From Ectothiorhodospiraceae bacterium (GTDB taxonomy: Bacteria; Pseudomonadota; Gammaproteobacteria; Nitrococcales; Aquisalimonadaceae), in assembly GCA_020831845.1 (NCBI GenBank), contig JAFIFV010000046.1:18984-82983 (forward strand): a stretch of DNA of 64,000 nucleotides. The letters run 5' to 3'. The position numbers and the translations under genes are program-made. Positions 20,904-31,360 of this stretch are shown piece by piece; position 1 is the first letter of the stretch; every line of letters begins with the position of its first letter. The notes beneath the pieces are model-generated. The model had not been told where the DNA came from. It searched no databases and saw nothing but the letters and a program-made list of their open reading frames with translations.

Positions 20904-21453
20904 GCCTGTAGCCGAAACCGTGCACCTGGTTTTTGAGAACGGCCAGTTCCTAGGCTGCTTCGCCTCGCCAGAAGCAGCCAGCCGCTTGGCCGATGCTCGC
21001 CAGGCATACGCGGAGAAGAACGGGCACAAGCGCACCTTGGAGGTGCGGGAATACGTCCCGACGGCGGCTGTGCCAGCGGTCAGCACTGCGGGCTTCAATT
21101 TCTATGAACACCTGCAGCGCCAGCGCGATTGGTCCAGGCGTACCTTCGGGCCTGGACCACGGCTACTGGGCATCATCGACCACATCAAAAAGGAACTGGT
21201 GGAGATAGCGGCTGATCCGTTAGACGTCGAGGAGTGGATAGATGTGGTGATTCTTGCGCTTGATGGTGCGTGGCGAACAGGCGCAGCGCCCCATGAGATC
21301 ATCGCGCATTTGACCGGCAAACAGGCCAAGAATGAGCAGCGCGAATGGCCAGACTGGCGCAGCATGCCAACGGACAGGGCAATCGAGCACAACCGCACCA
21401 GTGAGACGCCCGACTCCTTGGAGATCCCGCGAGAACTGAGGAGGCACGATTGA
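20896..21453 (+). CDS. DUF550 (dATP/dGTP pyrophosphohydrolase-type) phage protein
   Basis: A 185-residue protein. Residues about 67-155 match the DUF550 domain: FNFYEHLQRQRDWSRRTFGP, GIIDHIKKELVEIAADP and DVEEWIDVVILALDGAW, where the EL-EI and EEWxDVV-LxxDG pieces are the metal-binding EExxE/ExxD pattern of MazG-like enzymes. The family removes pyrophosphate from dATP or dGTP, and related phage enzymes feed modified-base synthesis. The N-terminal 65 residues are an extra domain. The stop overlaps the next small gene by one base (TGATG). No purine-modifying enzyme such as PurZ is visible in the window. Confidence 0.72.
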   Translation: MGEPVAETVHLVFENGQFLGCFASPEAASRLADARQAYAEKNGHKRTLEVREYVPTAAVPAVSTAGFNFYEHLQRQRDWSRRTFGPGPRLLGIIDHIKKELVEIAADPLDVEEWIDVVILALDGAWRTGAAPHEIIAHLTGKQAKNEQREWPDWRSMPTDRAIEHNRTSETPDSLEIPRELRRHD

Positions 21454-21596
21454 TGGCCTCGCCACTGCACACCATCATTCAGCTCGCCGCGCGCCAGGCC
21501 GTGCGGTTGCATCTTGCACAGCAAGCCCAGCAACGGCGCGACGACCAGGCGGGCCGACAACAGCGGGTGCTACCGAAGCGCGCCGTGAACGAGTAG
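21453..21596 (+). CDS. Very small basic protein just upstream of the recombinase
   Basis: A 47-residue frame, MASPLHTIIQLAARQAVRLH continuing with Gln/Arg-rich helix (QQAQQRRDDQAGRQQ). Its ATG overlaps the DUF550 stop (TGATG) and its stop lies 10 bases before the recombinase ATG. It is strongly basic and helical. Position alone makes it a candidate recombination directionality factor; no sequence motif confirms this. Confidence 0.45.
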   Translation: MASPLHTIIQLAARQAVRLHLAQQAQQRRDDQAGRQQRVLPKRAVNE

Positions 21597-21606
21597 CTTT
21601 CATCAA

Positions 21607-23223
<1,617 letters not shown>

Positions 23224-23236
23224 ATCGACGCTGCGC

Positions 23237-23265
23237 ATGGTAACGACACGGCGCCTGGAATGCAA
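23237..23265 (-). promoter_or_regulatory. Promoter of tRNA-fMet
   Basis: Minus strand: -35 TTGCAT (23265-23260), 17-bp spacer, -10 TACCAT (23242-23237), with the -10 ending 13 bases before the tRNA 5' end. Position and spacing fit a stable-RNA promoter, and GC-rich bases follow the -10. Confidence 0.6.
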
Positions 23266-23311
23266 GAGGATTTGGGAAAGACAGGCAGCAGGATGTGTGG
23301 AAAAGCGCATT

Positions 23312-23632
23312 CTACCGACGCTTGTTGAGCAACCGCCTCAGATCGTGGTGGTAGATAAAACCGGGAAGCGCAAACACCAGGAACAGGCAGATGGTGACCA
23401 CGTAGAATTCCCAGCCCTGCGGATAGATGTCGCCAGTAAGGCGGTATTCGATGCCCGCCGCGATCGCGCCCACCACCCCGTAAAGAATCAACCATTCCAG
23501 CAGACGCACCCACTCGCGCTTGCCCTGCTCCGGTGGGCGCAGCACGAATAGCACCCGATCCGTCAGCCAGGGCAGGTTGGCGGCGGTGAGAGCGATGACC
23601 AGCAGCAGAACGAATGCCAGGGTATCAGTCAT
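23312..23632 (-). CDS. DUF2818 family membrane protein
   Basis: A 106-residue inner-membrane protein with three hydrophobic segments (LAFVLLLVIALTAANLPWL, LLEWLILYGVVGAIAAGI and FYVVTICLFLVFALPGFIYH). It ends in HDLRRLLNKRR. DUF2818 genes are characteristically found right after nuoN in beta- and gammaproteobacteria, as here (23 bases after nuoN). A role in complex I assembly or stability is suggested by this linkage but is not established. Confidence 0.85.
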   Translation of the reverse strand: MTDTLAFVLLLVIALTAANLPWLTDRVLFVLRPPEQGKREWVRLLEWLILYGVVGAIAAGIEYRLTGDIYPQGWEFYVVTICLFLVFALPGFIYHHDLRRLLNKRR

Positions 23633-23655
23633 TGGCCACTCTTAATCACAGCGGG

Positions 23656-25104
23656 CTAACCGAACGCGGCCATGCAGACGGCAACCAGGGCGCCGGGGAA
23701 GATCCCCAGACCAAGAATCAGCAGCCCGTTGACGGCAAGCACGGCGCGGAAGCCGCCGGAGCCGCTCGGCTGGGGCCCCTCGCCTTCCGGTTTGTCGAAG
23801 TAGCAGTAGCGCACCAGACGCAGGTAGTAGAACGCGCCAACCACGGCCCCGATGACCGCGAGTACGGCCAGCCAGACGAAGCCGGCTTCGACGACGGACT
23901 TCAGTACCATCCACTTGGCATAGAAACCCACTGTCCCGGGAATGCCGGTCAGCGACACCATCAGTATCAGCATGACGAAGGCGAACAGCGGGCTGCGCTC
24001 GTTCAGCCCCTTGAGATCTTCGATATGGTCGGCCTCGAAGCCCTTCCTGGCCAGCAACATGATCACACCGAAGGCCGCCGCGACAGTGAACGCATACGTC
24101 ACCGCATAGAACACCGCCGCGCCGTATCCCTCACCGGTACCGGCGACGAAGCCCATGAAGATGAAGCCGATGTGGTTGAACGTGGAGTACGCCAGCATGC
24201 GCTTGATGTTGGTCTGGACCAGCGCGATGGTGTTGCCCACCAGCAGAGACAGGACGGCAAGCAGCACCACCATGTGCTGCCAGCTTTCCAGCAGCGGCAG
24301 CAGGCCCTCGCCTATCAGGCGGAAGAACAGGCCCACCGCCGCCACCTTCGATGCGGTGGCGATAACCAGCGTCACCGGTGTCGGTGCCCCCTGGTAGACA
24401 TCGGGTACCCACATGTGGAACGGCACGGCACCGAACTTGAACGCCACGCCCACCATCATGAAAACCAGGCCGAACAGGAACAGGAAGCGACGGTCATCCA
24501 GTTCCGCCGCGGCGGCGGTGATCTGGCCGAGGTCCAGGGATCCGGTCACACCATAGAGCATCGACATGCCATAGAGCAGCATGCCGGAGGCCAGCGCGCC
24601 CAGCACGAAGTACTTCATGGCCGCCTCGGAGCCACGGACGGAGTCGCGATCGAACGCCACCAGCGCATACAGCGACAGTGACATCAGCTCCACCCCCAGA
24701 TAGAGGCTAAGCAGGTTGCCGGCGGACACCGTCACCATCATGCCGAGCACCGCGAACAGGCCGAGCATGTAGAACTCGCCCTTGAGCAGGCCGCGATCAC
24801 GCAGATAGTCGCGGGAATACGCAAAGCCCAGGAACGCCAGCACCAGGATGGCAGTCTTCAGGATCACGCCCAGACTGTCGGCCACGTAGGTGCCGCTGAA
24901 CGTGGTCGCGTCCACGCCCCACTGGGTGGTAATGGTGATGACCACGCCAACCACCAGCGTCACCTGGGTCAACCAATAAGCCGGGCCATGCTCGCGGTCG
25001 TTACTGAACAGATCCACCACCAGCACCACGCAGGCCATGGTCAGCATCCAGATTTCCGGCAGCGCGAGCAGCAGATCCGGCGTCTCGAACGCGTCGTTGG
25101 TCAT
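23656..25104 (-). CDS. nuoN: NADH-quinone oxidoreductase subunit N
   Basis: A 482-residue antiporter-like membrane subunit of complex I with about 14 helices. Conserved marks include VELMSLSLYALVAF (the Glu of TM5), KFGAVPFHMWVPDVYQGAP (the Lys of TM7) and KRMLAYSTFNHIGFIFMG with the second Lys. Length is typical. It is the last nuo gene of the operon. NuoN is one of the proton channels coupled to quinone reduction in the inner membrane. Start and frame are unambiguous. Confidence 0.97.
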   Translation of the reverse strand: MTNDAFETPDLLLALPEIWMLTMACVVLVVDLFSNDREHGPAYWLTQVTLVVGVVITITTQWGVDATTFSGTYVADSLGVILKTAILVLAFLGFAYSRDYLRDRGLLKGEFYMLGLFAVLGMMVTVSAGNLLSLYLGVELMSLSLYALVAFDRDSVRGSEAAMKYFVLGALASGMLLYGMSMLYGVTGSLDLGQITAAAAELDDRRFLFLFGLVFMMVGVAFKFGAVPFHMWVPDVYQGAPTPVTLVIATASKVAAVGLFFRLIGEGLLPLLESWQHMVVLLAVLSLLVGNTIALVQTNIKRMLAYSTFNHIGFIFMGFVAGTGEGYGAAVFYAVTYAFTVAAAFGVIMLLARKGFEADHIEDLKGLNERSPLFAFVMLILMVSLTGIPGTVGFYAKWMVLKSVVEAGFVWLAVLAVIGAVVGAFYYLRLVRYCYFDKPEGEGPQPSGSGGFRAVLAVNGLLILGLGIFPGALVAVCMAAFG

Positions 25105-25166
25105 ACCTTGTCCTCTGAGCTTAACGAGCGGCCGCAGCCGGCCCCGTCAACGATTCGTTATCCCGT

Positions 25167-26678
25167 TCAGGCTTGCGCCATCACCAACTGCAGCAACTGC
25201 TCCAGCGACGGCTCCATGATCTCAATCAGCGGTGCCGGCCACAGCCCGAGCCAGAGCACGGCAATGGCCAGCAGAGCGAGCACCAGCTTTTCTCGGCCGT
25301 CGACATCGGTCAGCGCACCCACCTTCTCGTTGGCTACCGGCCCGTACATCACCCGCTTCACCATCCAGAGCGTGTAGGCAGCCCCGAGGATCAGCGTGAG
25401 GCCGGCAAAGAACGCGTACCAGAAGCTGGCCTGGAAGGCCGCCAGGATGACCATGAACTCGCCGACGAAACCGGACGTGCCGGGAAGGCCGGCGTTGGCC
25501 ATGGCGAACAGCACGAACAGGCCGGCGAACACGGGCATGCGATGCGCCACGCCCCCGTATTCGCTGATCATGCGGGTGTGCATGCGGTCATAAAGCACGC
25601 CCACACAAAGGAACATCGCTGCGGAAATGAAACCGTGGGAAATCATCTGCACCATGCCGCCACCCAAGGCCAGCAATGCCCCGGATTCACCGGCATTGAC
25701 CACCACCTGGAACACGATGAAGAAACCGAGGGTGACAAAGCCCATGTGCGCGATGGAGGAATAGGCAATCAGCTTCTTCATGTCCTCCTGCATCATCGCG
25801 ACCAGGCCGATGTAGACCACGGCCACCAGTGACAGCAGGATCATCAGCCAATCCAGTTCCAGGCTGGCGCCGGGCACCACCGGCAGACTGAAGCGGACGA
25901 AACCGTAGCCGCCGATCTTCAGCATGATCGCAGCCAGGATAACCGAACCGCCGGTGGGCGCCTGCACGTGAGCATCCGGCAACCAGGTATGTACCGGCCA
26001 CATGGGCACCTTGATGGCGAAGGCCAGCAGGAACGCGATGAAGATCCAGATCTGTGCGGACATCGGCAGGTCAAGCCCGTACATGTCCAGGATGGCGAAG
26101 CTGCCGGCCTGGAACTGCAGGTAGATCAACGCCACCAGCATCAGCACGGAACCGACGAAGGTGTACAGGAAGAACTTGATCGTGGCGTAGATACGGTTCT
26201 GCCCACCCCAGATGCCGATGATCAGGAACATCGGCACCAGCACAGCTTCCCAGAACACGTAGAACAGAATGGCGTCCAGCGCGCTGAAGACGCCGACAAC
26301 AATACCTCCCATGATCAGGAAGCAGCCAAGATACAGATTCGGCTTGTAGGCGATCCGCCCCCAGGCAGCGATCAGCACCAGTACGGTGGAAAACGTGGTG
26401 AGCACGATCAGCGGCATGGAAATGCCGTCCACCCCCAGGTGGTAGTTCACACCCAGCGCTTCCACCCAAGGCCGCAGTTCCACGAACTGCATGTCCGCCG
26501 TGCCAGGCTGGAAGCCGGTAATCAGCAGCAGGCTGAAGAGAAAGGTCGCCAGGCCGATGACCATGGCCAGCACGCGGCCCTGTGATTCACGCTCATCACC
26601 CAGCAACAGGACCAGGGCGCCGCCCAGGATCGGCATCCATATCAGCAGGCTCAACAACGGCCAGGAGGACTCCAACAT
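25167..26678 (-). CDS. nuoM: NADH-quinone oxidoreductase subunit M
   Basis: A 503-residue antiporter-like subunit of the membrane arm. FYVFWEAVLVPMFLIIGIWGG carries the essential Glu of TM5, FAIKVPMWPVHTWLPDAHVQAPTGGS (in part) the TM7 Lys and the discontinuous helix, and KLIAYSSIAHMGFVTLG the following conserved segment. Size is normal. It lies 84 bases after nuoL and 62 bases before nuoN; neither gap holds more than short inverted repeats. It forms a proton channel between NuoL and NuoN. Confidence 0.97.
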   Translation of the reverse strand: MLESSWPLLSLLIWMPILGGALVLLLGDERESQGRVLAMVIGLATFLFSLLLITGFQPGTADMQFVELRPWVEALGVNYHLGVDGISMPLIVLTTFSTVLVLIAAWGRIAYKPNLYLGCFLIMGGIVVGVFSALDAILFYVFWEAVLVPMFLIIGIWGGQNRIYATIKFFLYTFVGSVLMLVALIYLQFQAGSFAILDMYGLDLPMSAQIWIFIAFLLAFAIKVPMWPVHTWLPDAHVQAPTGGSVILAAIMLKIGGYGFVRFSLPVVPGASLELDWLMILLSLVAVVYIGLVAMMQEDMKKLIAYSSIAHMGFVTLGFFIVFQVVVNAGESGALLALGGGMVQMISHGFISAAMFLCVGVLYDRMHTRMISEYGGVAHRMPVFAGLFVLFAMANAGLPGTSGFVGEFMVILAAFQASFWYAFFAGLTLILGAAYTLWMVKRVMYGPVANEKVGALTDVDGREKLVLALLAIAVLWLGLWPAPLIEIMEPSLEQLLQLVMAQA

Positions 26679-26762
26679 CCGCTACTTCCTTACCAGCAAT
26701 TCAAGTTCTGCCCCCGCGGCCAAGCTGCCCGCGGGACGAGTAATCCAGCCAATCGGCGCGCC

Positions 26763-28757
26763 CTAGCGGGCCCCGAACACGAACCAGGTGAGCATCACCA
26801 GCAGGCCGATGATCATCACGAAGGCGTAGTGATACAGGAAACCGGTCTGGCTGCGCCGCAGCGCGGCGGCCACCCGGCCTATGGTGCGCGCGGTGCCGTT
26901 GACCAGCACGCCGTCGATCAGACCCGCATCGGTCACTTTCCAGAAGAACCGCCCCATCCCCCTGCCCGCACCGGCGAACACGTTCAGGTGCAGTTCGTCG
27001 AACCAGTACTTCTTCTCCAGCACCCGGTGCACCAGCGAGAAACGCTGTTGCAAGCGGCCCGGCAGGTCCGGCCGCTTGATGTACAGGTACCAGGCGGTGG
27101 CGAAACCGGCCGCGGCCAGGTACAGGGGTGCTGCCACGAAGCCATGCAGCACCAGCGCCCAGGCACTGTCATAGCTGGCCGCCACCGAAGCCAGCACGTC
27201 ATTTGCGGGCAACACGCGAATGGCATCGCCGAACCAGTCGCCGAGCATCATCGGCATCACGGTGATCAGGCCGATCAGCACGGACGGAATGGCCAGCAGT
27301 ACCAGGGGCACGGTGACAACCAGCGGGCTTTCATGCAGATGTTCCCGGGTATGGTGGTCCATGCGCTCCTTGCCGTGGAAGACCAGGAACAGCAGGCGGA
27401 AACTGTAAAGTGCCGTGACGAATACCCCGGCCAGCACGCAGACATAGGCAAAAGTCGCACCAACTCGCTGGGATTCCGCCACCGCCAGGATGATGCCGTC
27501 CTTCGAGAAGTAGCCGGAGAACGCCGGGAAACCGATCAGCGCCAGCGTGCCCAGCAACATGGTCCAGTAGGTCACCGGCATGTATTTCTTCAGGCCGCCC
27601 ATCTCGCGCATGTCCTGCTTGTGGTGCATGGCGATGATCACGGAGCCCGCGCCCAGGAACAGTAGCGCCTTGAAGAAGGCGTGGGTCATCAGATGGTAGA
27701 CGCCGGCGGCATAGGCGGAAGCGCCCAGCGCCACCACCATGTAACCAAGCTGGGACAGCGTGGAATAGGCAACCACACGCTTGATGTCGTTCTGCACCAG
27801 ACCGATCAGCCCCATGAACAAGGCGGTGAAGGCGCCGATGACCAACACGAAGGACAGCGCCACATCGGACAACTCATAGATGGGCGACATGCGGGCAACC
27901 AGGAAGATGCCTGCGGTTACCATGGTGGCCGCGTGGATCAGTGCGGAAATCGGCGTCGGACCTTCCATTGAATCGGGCAGCCAGACGTGCAAAGGCGCCT
28001 GCGCGGATTTGCCCATCGCCCCGATGAACAGCAGGATGGCCGCCACCGTGGCCACTTGCCACTCCGCAGCCCCGAAGATGTTCATGGTCAGGTTCGGGTT
28101 GGCCGCCGCCGCCGTAAACACCTCGCCATAGTTCAGGCTGCCGTAGTACATCAGCACCGCGGCGATGCCCAGCAGGAAGCCGAAGTCACCCACGCGATTG
28201 ACCAGGAACGCCTTCAGGTTGGCGAACACCGCCGTGGGGCGGTTCATCCAGAAGCCGATCAACAGATAGGACACCAGGCCCACCGCTTCCCATGCGAAGA
28301 ACAGTTGCAGGAAGTTGTTGGCCATCACCAGCATCAGCATCGCGAAGGTGAACAGCGCGATGTAGCTGAAGAACCGCTGGTAGGCGTTGACCCCGGCCAG
28401 GCTTTCCTTCGGCCAGTTGTGCTCCTCGTCGGCCATGTAGCCGATGGTGTAGATGTGCACCATCAGCGAGACGAAGGTGACCACCACCATCATCATCGCG
28501 GTCAGGCGATCCACCAGGAAACCGACCTCGAATTGCAGGCCGCCGGCCACCATCCAGTTGTACACCGTACCCTCGAAGGGCTGGCGATCGCCGCTGATCA
28601 GGCCGATCAGCACGTGGAAGGACAGCAGGAAGGAGATCCCGACGCCAACGCTGGTCACCCAGTGCGCCCCGGCACGGCCGATCGTCGAGCCGAAGAAGCC
28701 GGCAATAATGGCGCCAATCAGCGGGGCAAGGACAATGATGAGATAGATGTTCTCCAT
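26763..28757 (-). CDS. nuoL: NADH-quinone oxidoreductase subunit L
   Basis: A 664-residue protein, the distal and largest antiporter-like subunit. It has FFAWEAVGLVSYLLIGFW (TM5 Glu), GKSAQAPLHVWLPDSMEGPTP (TM7 Lys, in part) and KRVVAYSTLSQLGYM. The long C-terminal amphipathic helix that runs along NuoM and NuoN is represented by the last 150 residues, with two final hydrophobic stretches. The ATG is 5 bases from the nuoK stop. The length is slightly above E. coli NuoL (613), within the family range. Confidence 0.97.
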   Translation of the reverse strand: MENIYLIIVLAPLIGAIIAGFFGSTIGRAGAHWVTSVGVGISFLLSFHVLIGLISGDRQPFEGTVYNWMVAGGLQFEVGFLVDRLTAMMMVVVTFVSLMVHIYTIGYMADEEHNWPKESLAGVNAYQRFFSYIALFTFAMLMLVMANNFLQLFFAWEAVGLVSYLLIGFWMNRPTAVFANLKAFLVNRVGDFGFLLGIAAVLMYYGSLNYGEVFTAAAANPNLTMNIFGAAEWQVATVAAILLFIGAMGKSAQAPLHVWLPDSMEGPTPISALIHAATMVTAGIFLVARMSPIYELSDVALSFVLVIGAFTALFMGLIGLVQNDIKRVVAYSTLSQLGYMVVALGASAYAAGVYHLMTHAFFKALLFLGAGSVIIAMHHKQDMREMGGLKKYMPVTYWTMLLGTLALIGFPAFSGYFSKDGIILAVAESQRVGATFAYVCVLAGVFVTALYSFRLLFLVFHGKERMDHHTREHLHESPLVVTVPLVLLAIPSVLIGLITVMPMMLGDWFGDAIRVLPANDVLASVAASYDSAWALVLHGFVAAPLYLAAAGFATAWYLYIKRPDLPGRLQQRFSLVHRVLEKKYWFDELHLNVFAGAGRGMGRFFWKVTDAGLIDGVLVNGTARTIGRVAAALRRSQTGFLYHYAFVMIIGLLVMLTWFVFGAR

Positions 28758-28762
28758 GAATA

Positions 28763-29068
28763 TCAGCCCTTCATGCTGTCCAGATCAGCCACGTTGATGG
28801 ATTGCTTGTTACGGAACAGCACCACCAGGATGGCAAGCCCGATGGCGGATTCCGCCGCGGCCACGGTGAGAATGAAGAACACGAAGACCTGGCCCGCCAG
28901 GTCGCCCATGAACGTGGAAAACGCGATGAAATTGAAATTGACCGCCAGCAGGATCAGCTCGATGGACATGAGCAGCACGATGGCATTCTTCCTGTTCAGG
29001 AAGATACCGGCCATGCCCAGGGCAAACAGTATGGCGCCCAGTACCAGATAGTCTGAAAGCTCGATCAT
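28763..29068 (-). CDS. nuoK: NADH-quinone oxidoreductase subunit K
   Basis: A 101-residue protein with three transmembrane helices. The two membrane Glu residues needed for proton transfer are visible in [12 protein letters not shown] and [12 protein letters not shown]. It overlaps nuoJ by one base (TGATG) and is followed by nuoL after 5 bases. Size and sequence match the family closely, so function in the membrane arm is secure. Confidence 0.97.
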   Translation of the reverse strand: MIELSDYLVLGAILFALGMAGIFLNRKNAIVLLMSIELILLAVNFNFIAFSTFMGDLAGQVFVFFILTVAAAESAIGLAILVVLFRNKQSINVADLDSMKG

Positions 29069-29691
29069 CAGTCTTGTTCCTGTTCCGACGCACGGCGGGA
29101 GGACGGCAGGTTCACCAGGCGCAGCCGGTCGGCCTTGCGCACCTTCACCTGTTCACCGGGGTTCTGGTGCTTGGTACCTTCGCGGCGGCGCAGCGTCAGC
29201 ATGATGGCGGCGATAATCGCCACCAGCAGAATCACCGCCGCGAGCTCGAACGGGTAGACGTAGACGGTGTAGAGCACACCCCCGAGCATGGACGTGTTAC
29301 CGGTGCCCTCCGGAATAGGCATGGCCGCTTGCGGCAACGTTTCCGGCGCGAACAGGCCGGACCCCACCACCAGCAGCATCTGCACGGCCATGACCACGGC
29401 AATGGGCACGCCGATGTAGAAATGTTTCATGAACCCTTCCCGCAACGACCCCAGGTTCAGGTCCAGCATCATCACCACGAACAGGAACAGCACCATGACC
29501 GCGCCGACGTAGACCAGCACCAGCACGATGCCGAGGAATTCCGCACCCGCCATGATCCAGAGCGCCGCGCTGTTGAAGAACGCCAGCACCAGGAACAATG
29601 CCGCATGCACCGGGTTGCGGACGGTGATCACCATGGTGGCTGAAAACAGCAGCACCAGAGCGAACACATAGAAGATCAGCTGTTCAATCAC
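29068..29691 (-). CDS. nuoJ: NADH-quinone oxidoreductase subunit J
   Basis: A 207-residue membrane subunit. It has five hydrophobic helices, including the TM3 segment [19 protein letters not shown] with the conserved VGAVMVLF motif involved in the pi-bulge rotation of complex I. The C-terminal 35 residues after the last helix are charged and Arg-rich, longer than in E. coli (184 residues). It begins 26 bases after nuoI. Confidence 0.96.
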   Translation of the reverse strand: MIEQLIFYVFALVLLFSATMVITVRNPVHAALFLVLAFFNSAALWIMAGAEFLGIVLVLVYVGAVMVLFLFVVMMLDLNLGSLREGFMKHFYIGVPIAVVMAVQMLLVVGSGLFAPETLPQAAMPIPEGTGNTSMLGGVLYTVYVYPFELAAVILLVAIIAAIMLTLRRREGTKHQNPGEQVKVRKADRLRLVNLPSSRRASEQEQD

Positions 29692-29717
29692 TGCATCACC
29701 CTGTATCGGTTGCCGCC

Positions 29718-30206
29718 TTAGCGGTAAGGAGCGTCCATGGCGCGGTCGGCGGCCAGCTGCTTTTCGTAGTCATCGCCGAAGGCCAGCAACTGCTGTTTGT
29801 TCACGATGTTCTCGCCGCGTTCTTCCATGTGGTATTCGAACACCCGCGTCTCGACGATGGAGTCCACCGGGCAGGATTCCTCGCAGAACCCGCAGTAGAT
29901 GCACTTGAACAGGTCGATGTCGTAGCGCGTGGTGCGTCGGGTGCCGTCTTCCCGCTGCTCGGATTCGATGGTGATCGCCAGCGCCGGGCAGACCGCCTCG
30001 CAAAGCTTGCAGGCGATGCAGCGCTCCTCGCCGTTGGGGTAACGGCGCAGCGCATGGCGGCCCCGGAAACGCGGAGACTGCGGCGCCTTCTCCTCCGGGT
30101 ACTGGATCGTGACCTTGCGCTTGAACAGGTTGCGCCCGGTCAGCTTCAACCCACGGAGCAACTCCGTGAGGAAGAACGTGCGGACGAAATCGCTAGCAGC
30201 ACTCAT
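29718..30206 (-). CDS. nuoI: NADH-quinone oxidoreductase subunit I
   Basis: A 162-residue peripheral subunit holding clusters N6a and N6b: [12 protein letters not shown] and [12 protein letters not shown] are the two ferredoxin-type [4Fe-4S] motifs. I start at the ATG giving [17 protein letters not shown], because an amphipathic membrane-contacting helix at the N-terminus is typical; a frame open further upstream adds 14 unconserved residues and would overlap nuoH. The gap to the nuoH stop is 13 bases. It passes electrons toward NuoB. Confidence 0.97.
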   Translation of the reverse strand: MSAASDFVRTFFLTELLRGLKLTGRNLFKRKVTIQYPEEKAPQSPRFRGRHALRRYPNGEERCIACKLCEAVCPALAITIESEQREDGTRRTTRYDIDLFKCIYCGFCEESCPVDSIVETRVFEYHMEERGENIVNKQQLLAFGDDYEKQLAADRAMDAPYR

Positions 30207-30219
30207 TGGGCAATACCTA

Positions 30220-31242
30220 TCAGTTGAACCAGGGCCCGAGGCCGGCAATGATCATCAGCGCCAGCACCACCAGCCAGACCACCGTCACCGGGATCAGCAC
30301 CTTCCAGCCCAGCCGCATGATCTGGTCGTAGCGGTAACGCGGGAACGTCGCACGGAACGCCAGGTACAGATACAGGAACAAGGTCATCTTCAGGACGAAC
30401 CAGACGATACCCGGCACCCAGTCGAACAGCGGCCCCAGCACCGGCAGACCGTGGAACGGCGAATACCAGCCCCCCATGAACATGACGACCGCCAGCCCGG
30501 AGATCAGGATCATGTTGGCGTACTCGGCCAGGAAGAAGACGGCGAAGGCCACGCCGGAGTACTCCACGTGGAAGCCGGCGACGATTTCCGATTCACCCTC
30601 GGCCACGTCGAACGGCGCGCGGTTGGTCTCGGCCACGCCGGAAATCCAGTAGACGACAAACAGCGGCAGCAGCGGCAGCCAGAACCAGTTCCAGATCGGC
30701 CCCGCCTGGGCCTGGACGATGCCGCTCATGTTCAGGCTGCCAGCAGCCATGAGCACGCCGACCAGCGCGAAGCCCATGGCGATCTCGTAGGAGACGATCT
30801 GCGCCGCCGACCGCATGGCACCCAGCATGGCGTACTTGGAGTTGGAGGCCCAGCCGGCAATGATCACCCCGTACACGCCCAGCGACGTCATGGCCAGAAT
30901 GTACAGCAGGCCGGCATTGATATCGGACAGGACCAGTCCTTCACTGAACGGCATCACGGCCCAGGCCGCCAGCGCCGGCATCAACGAAAGCAATGGTGCG
31001 ATCAGGAACAGGAAGCGGTTGGCATTGGCTGGCAGTACCACTTCCTTGAACAGCAGCTTGAAGACATCCGCAAACGGCTGGAACAGGCCCATGGGACCCA
31101 CGCGGTTCGGCCCGTTGCGCGCCTGAATGGCCCCGATCACGCGGCGTTCTGCATAAGTCAGGTAAGCAACAGCCAGGATCAGCGGACCTACGATCGCAAC
31201 GATCTTGGTCATGATCCAGACAAGTTCCGTGAGTTCCGCCAT
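30220..31242 (-). CDS. nuoH: NADH-quinone oxidoreductase subunit H
   Basis: A 340-residue membrane subunit that forms the quinone entry chamber with NuoB and NuoD. Signature segments are [24 protein letters not shown] (in part), [19 protein letters not shown] and [19 protein letters not shown]. The ATG at 31242 is preferred; a TTG four codons upstream is possible. A 118-bp gap to nuoG holds two short hairpins (GGCAACC/GGTTGCC at 31276-31293 and a GC-rich one near 31330) and no gene. Confidence 0.97.
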   Translation of the reverse strand: MAELTELVWIMTKIVAIVGPLILAVAYLTYAERRVIGAIQARNGPNRVGPMGLFQPFADVFKLLFKEVVLPANANRFLFLIAPLLSLMPALAAWAVMPFSEGLVLSDINAGLLYILAMTSLGVYGVIIAGWASNSKYAMLGAMRSAAQIVSYEIAMGFALVGVLMAAGSLNMSGIVQAQAGPIWNWFWLPLLPLFVVYWISGVAETNRAPFDVAEGESEIVAGFHVEYSGVAFAVFFLAEYANMILISGLAVVMFMGGWYSPFHGLPVLGPLFDWVPGIVWFVLKMTLFLYLYLAFRATFPRYRYDQIMRLGWKVLIPVTVVWLVVLALMIIAGLGPWFN

Positions 31243-31360
31243 GGGTCTCGTCAATCCCGTTTATAGTGTGACTCCGGCAACCTTACGGTTGCCCGGGAGC
31301 CGGCCACAGGCCTGATTTTCCGGTAATCCTGCAGGCGCCCGCCCGGGCGCTGCCGCGCGT

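Noticed and set aside
31255..31360. TATAAA near 31262 as an internal nuoH promoter
   Set aside because: No -35 at 16-18 bp; the gap mainly holds two mRNA hairpins.
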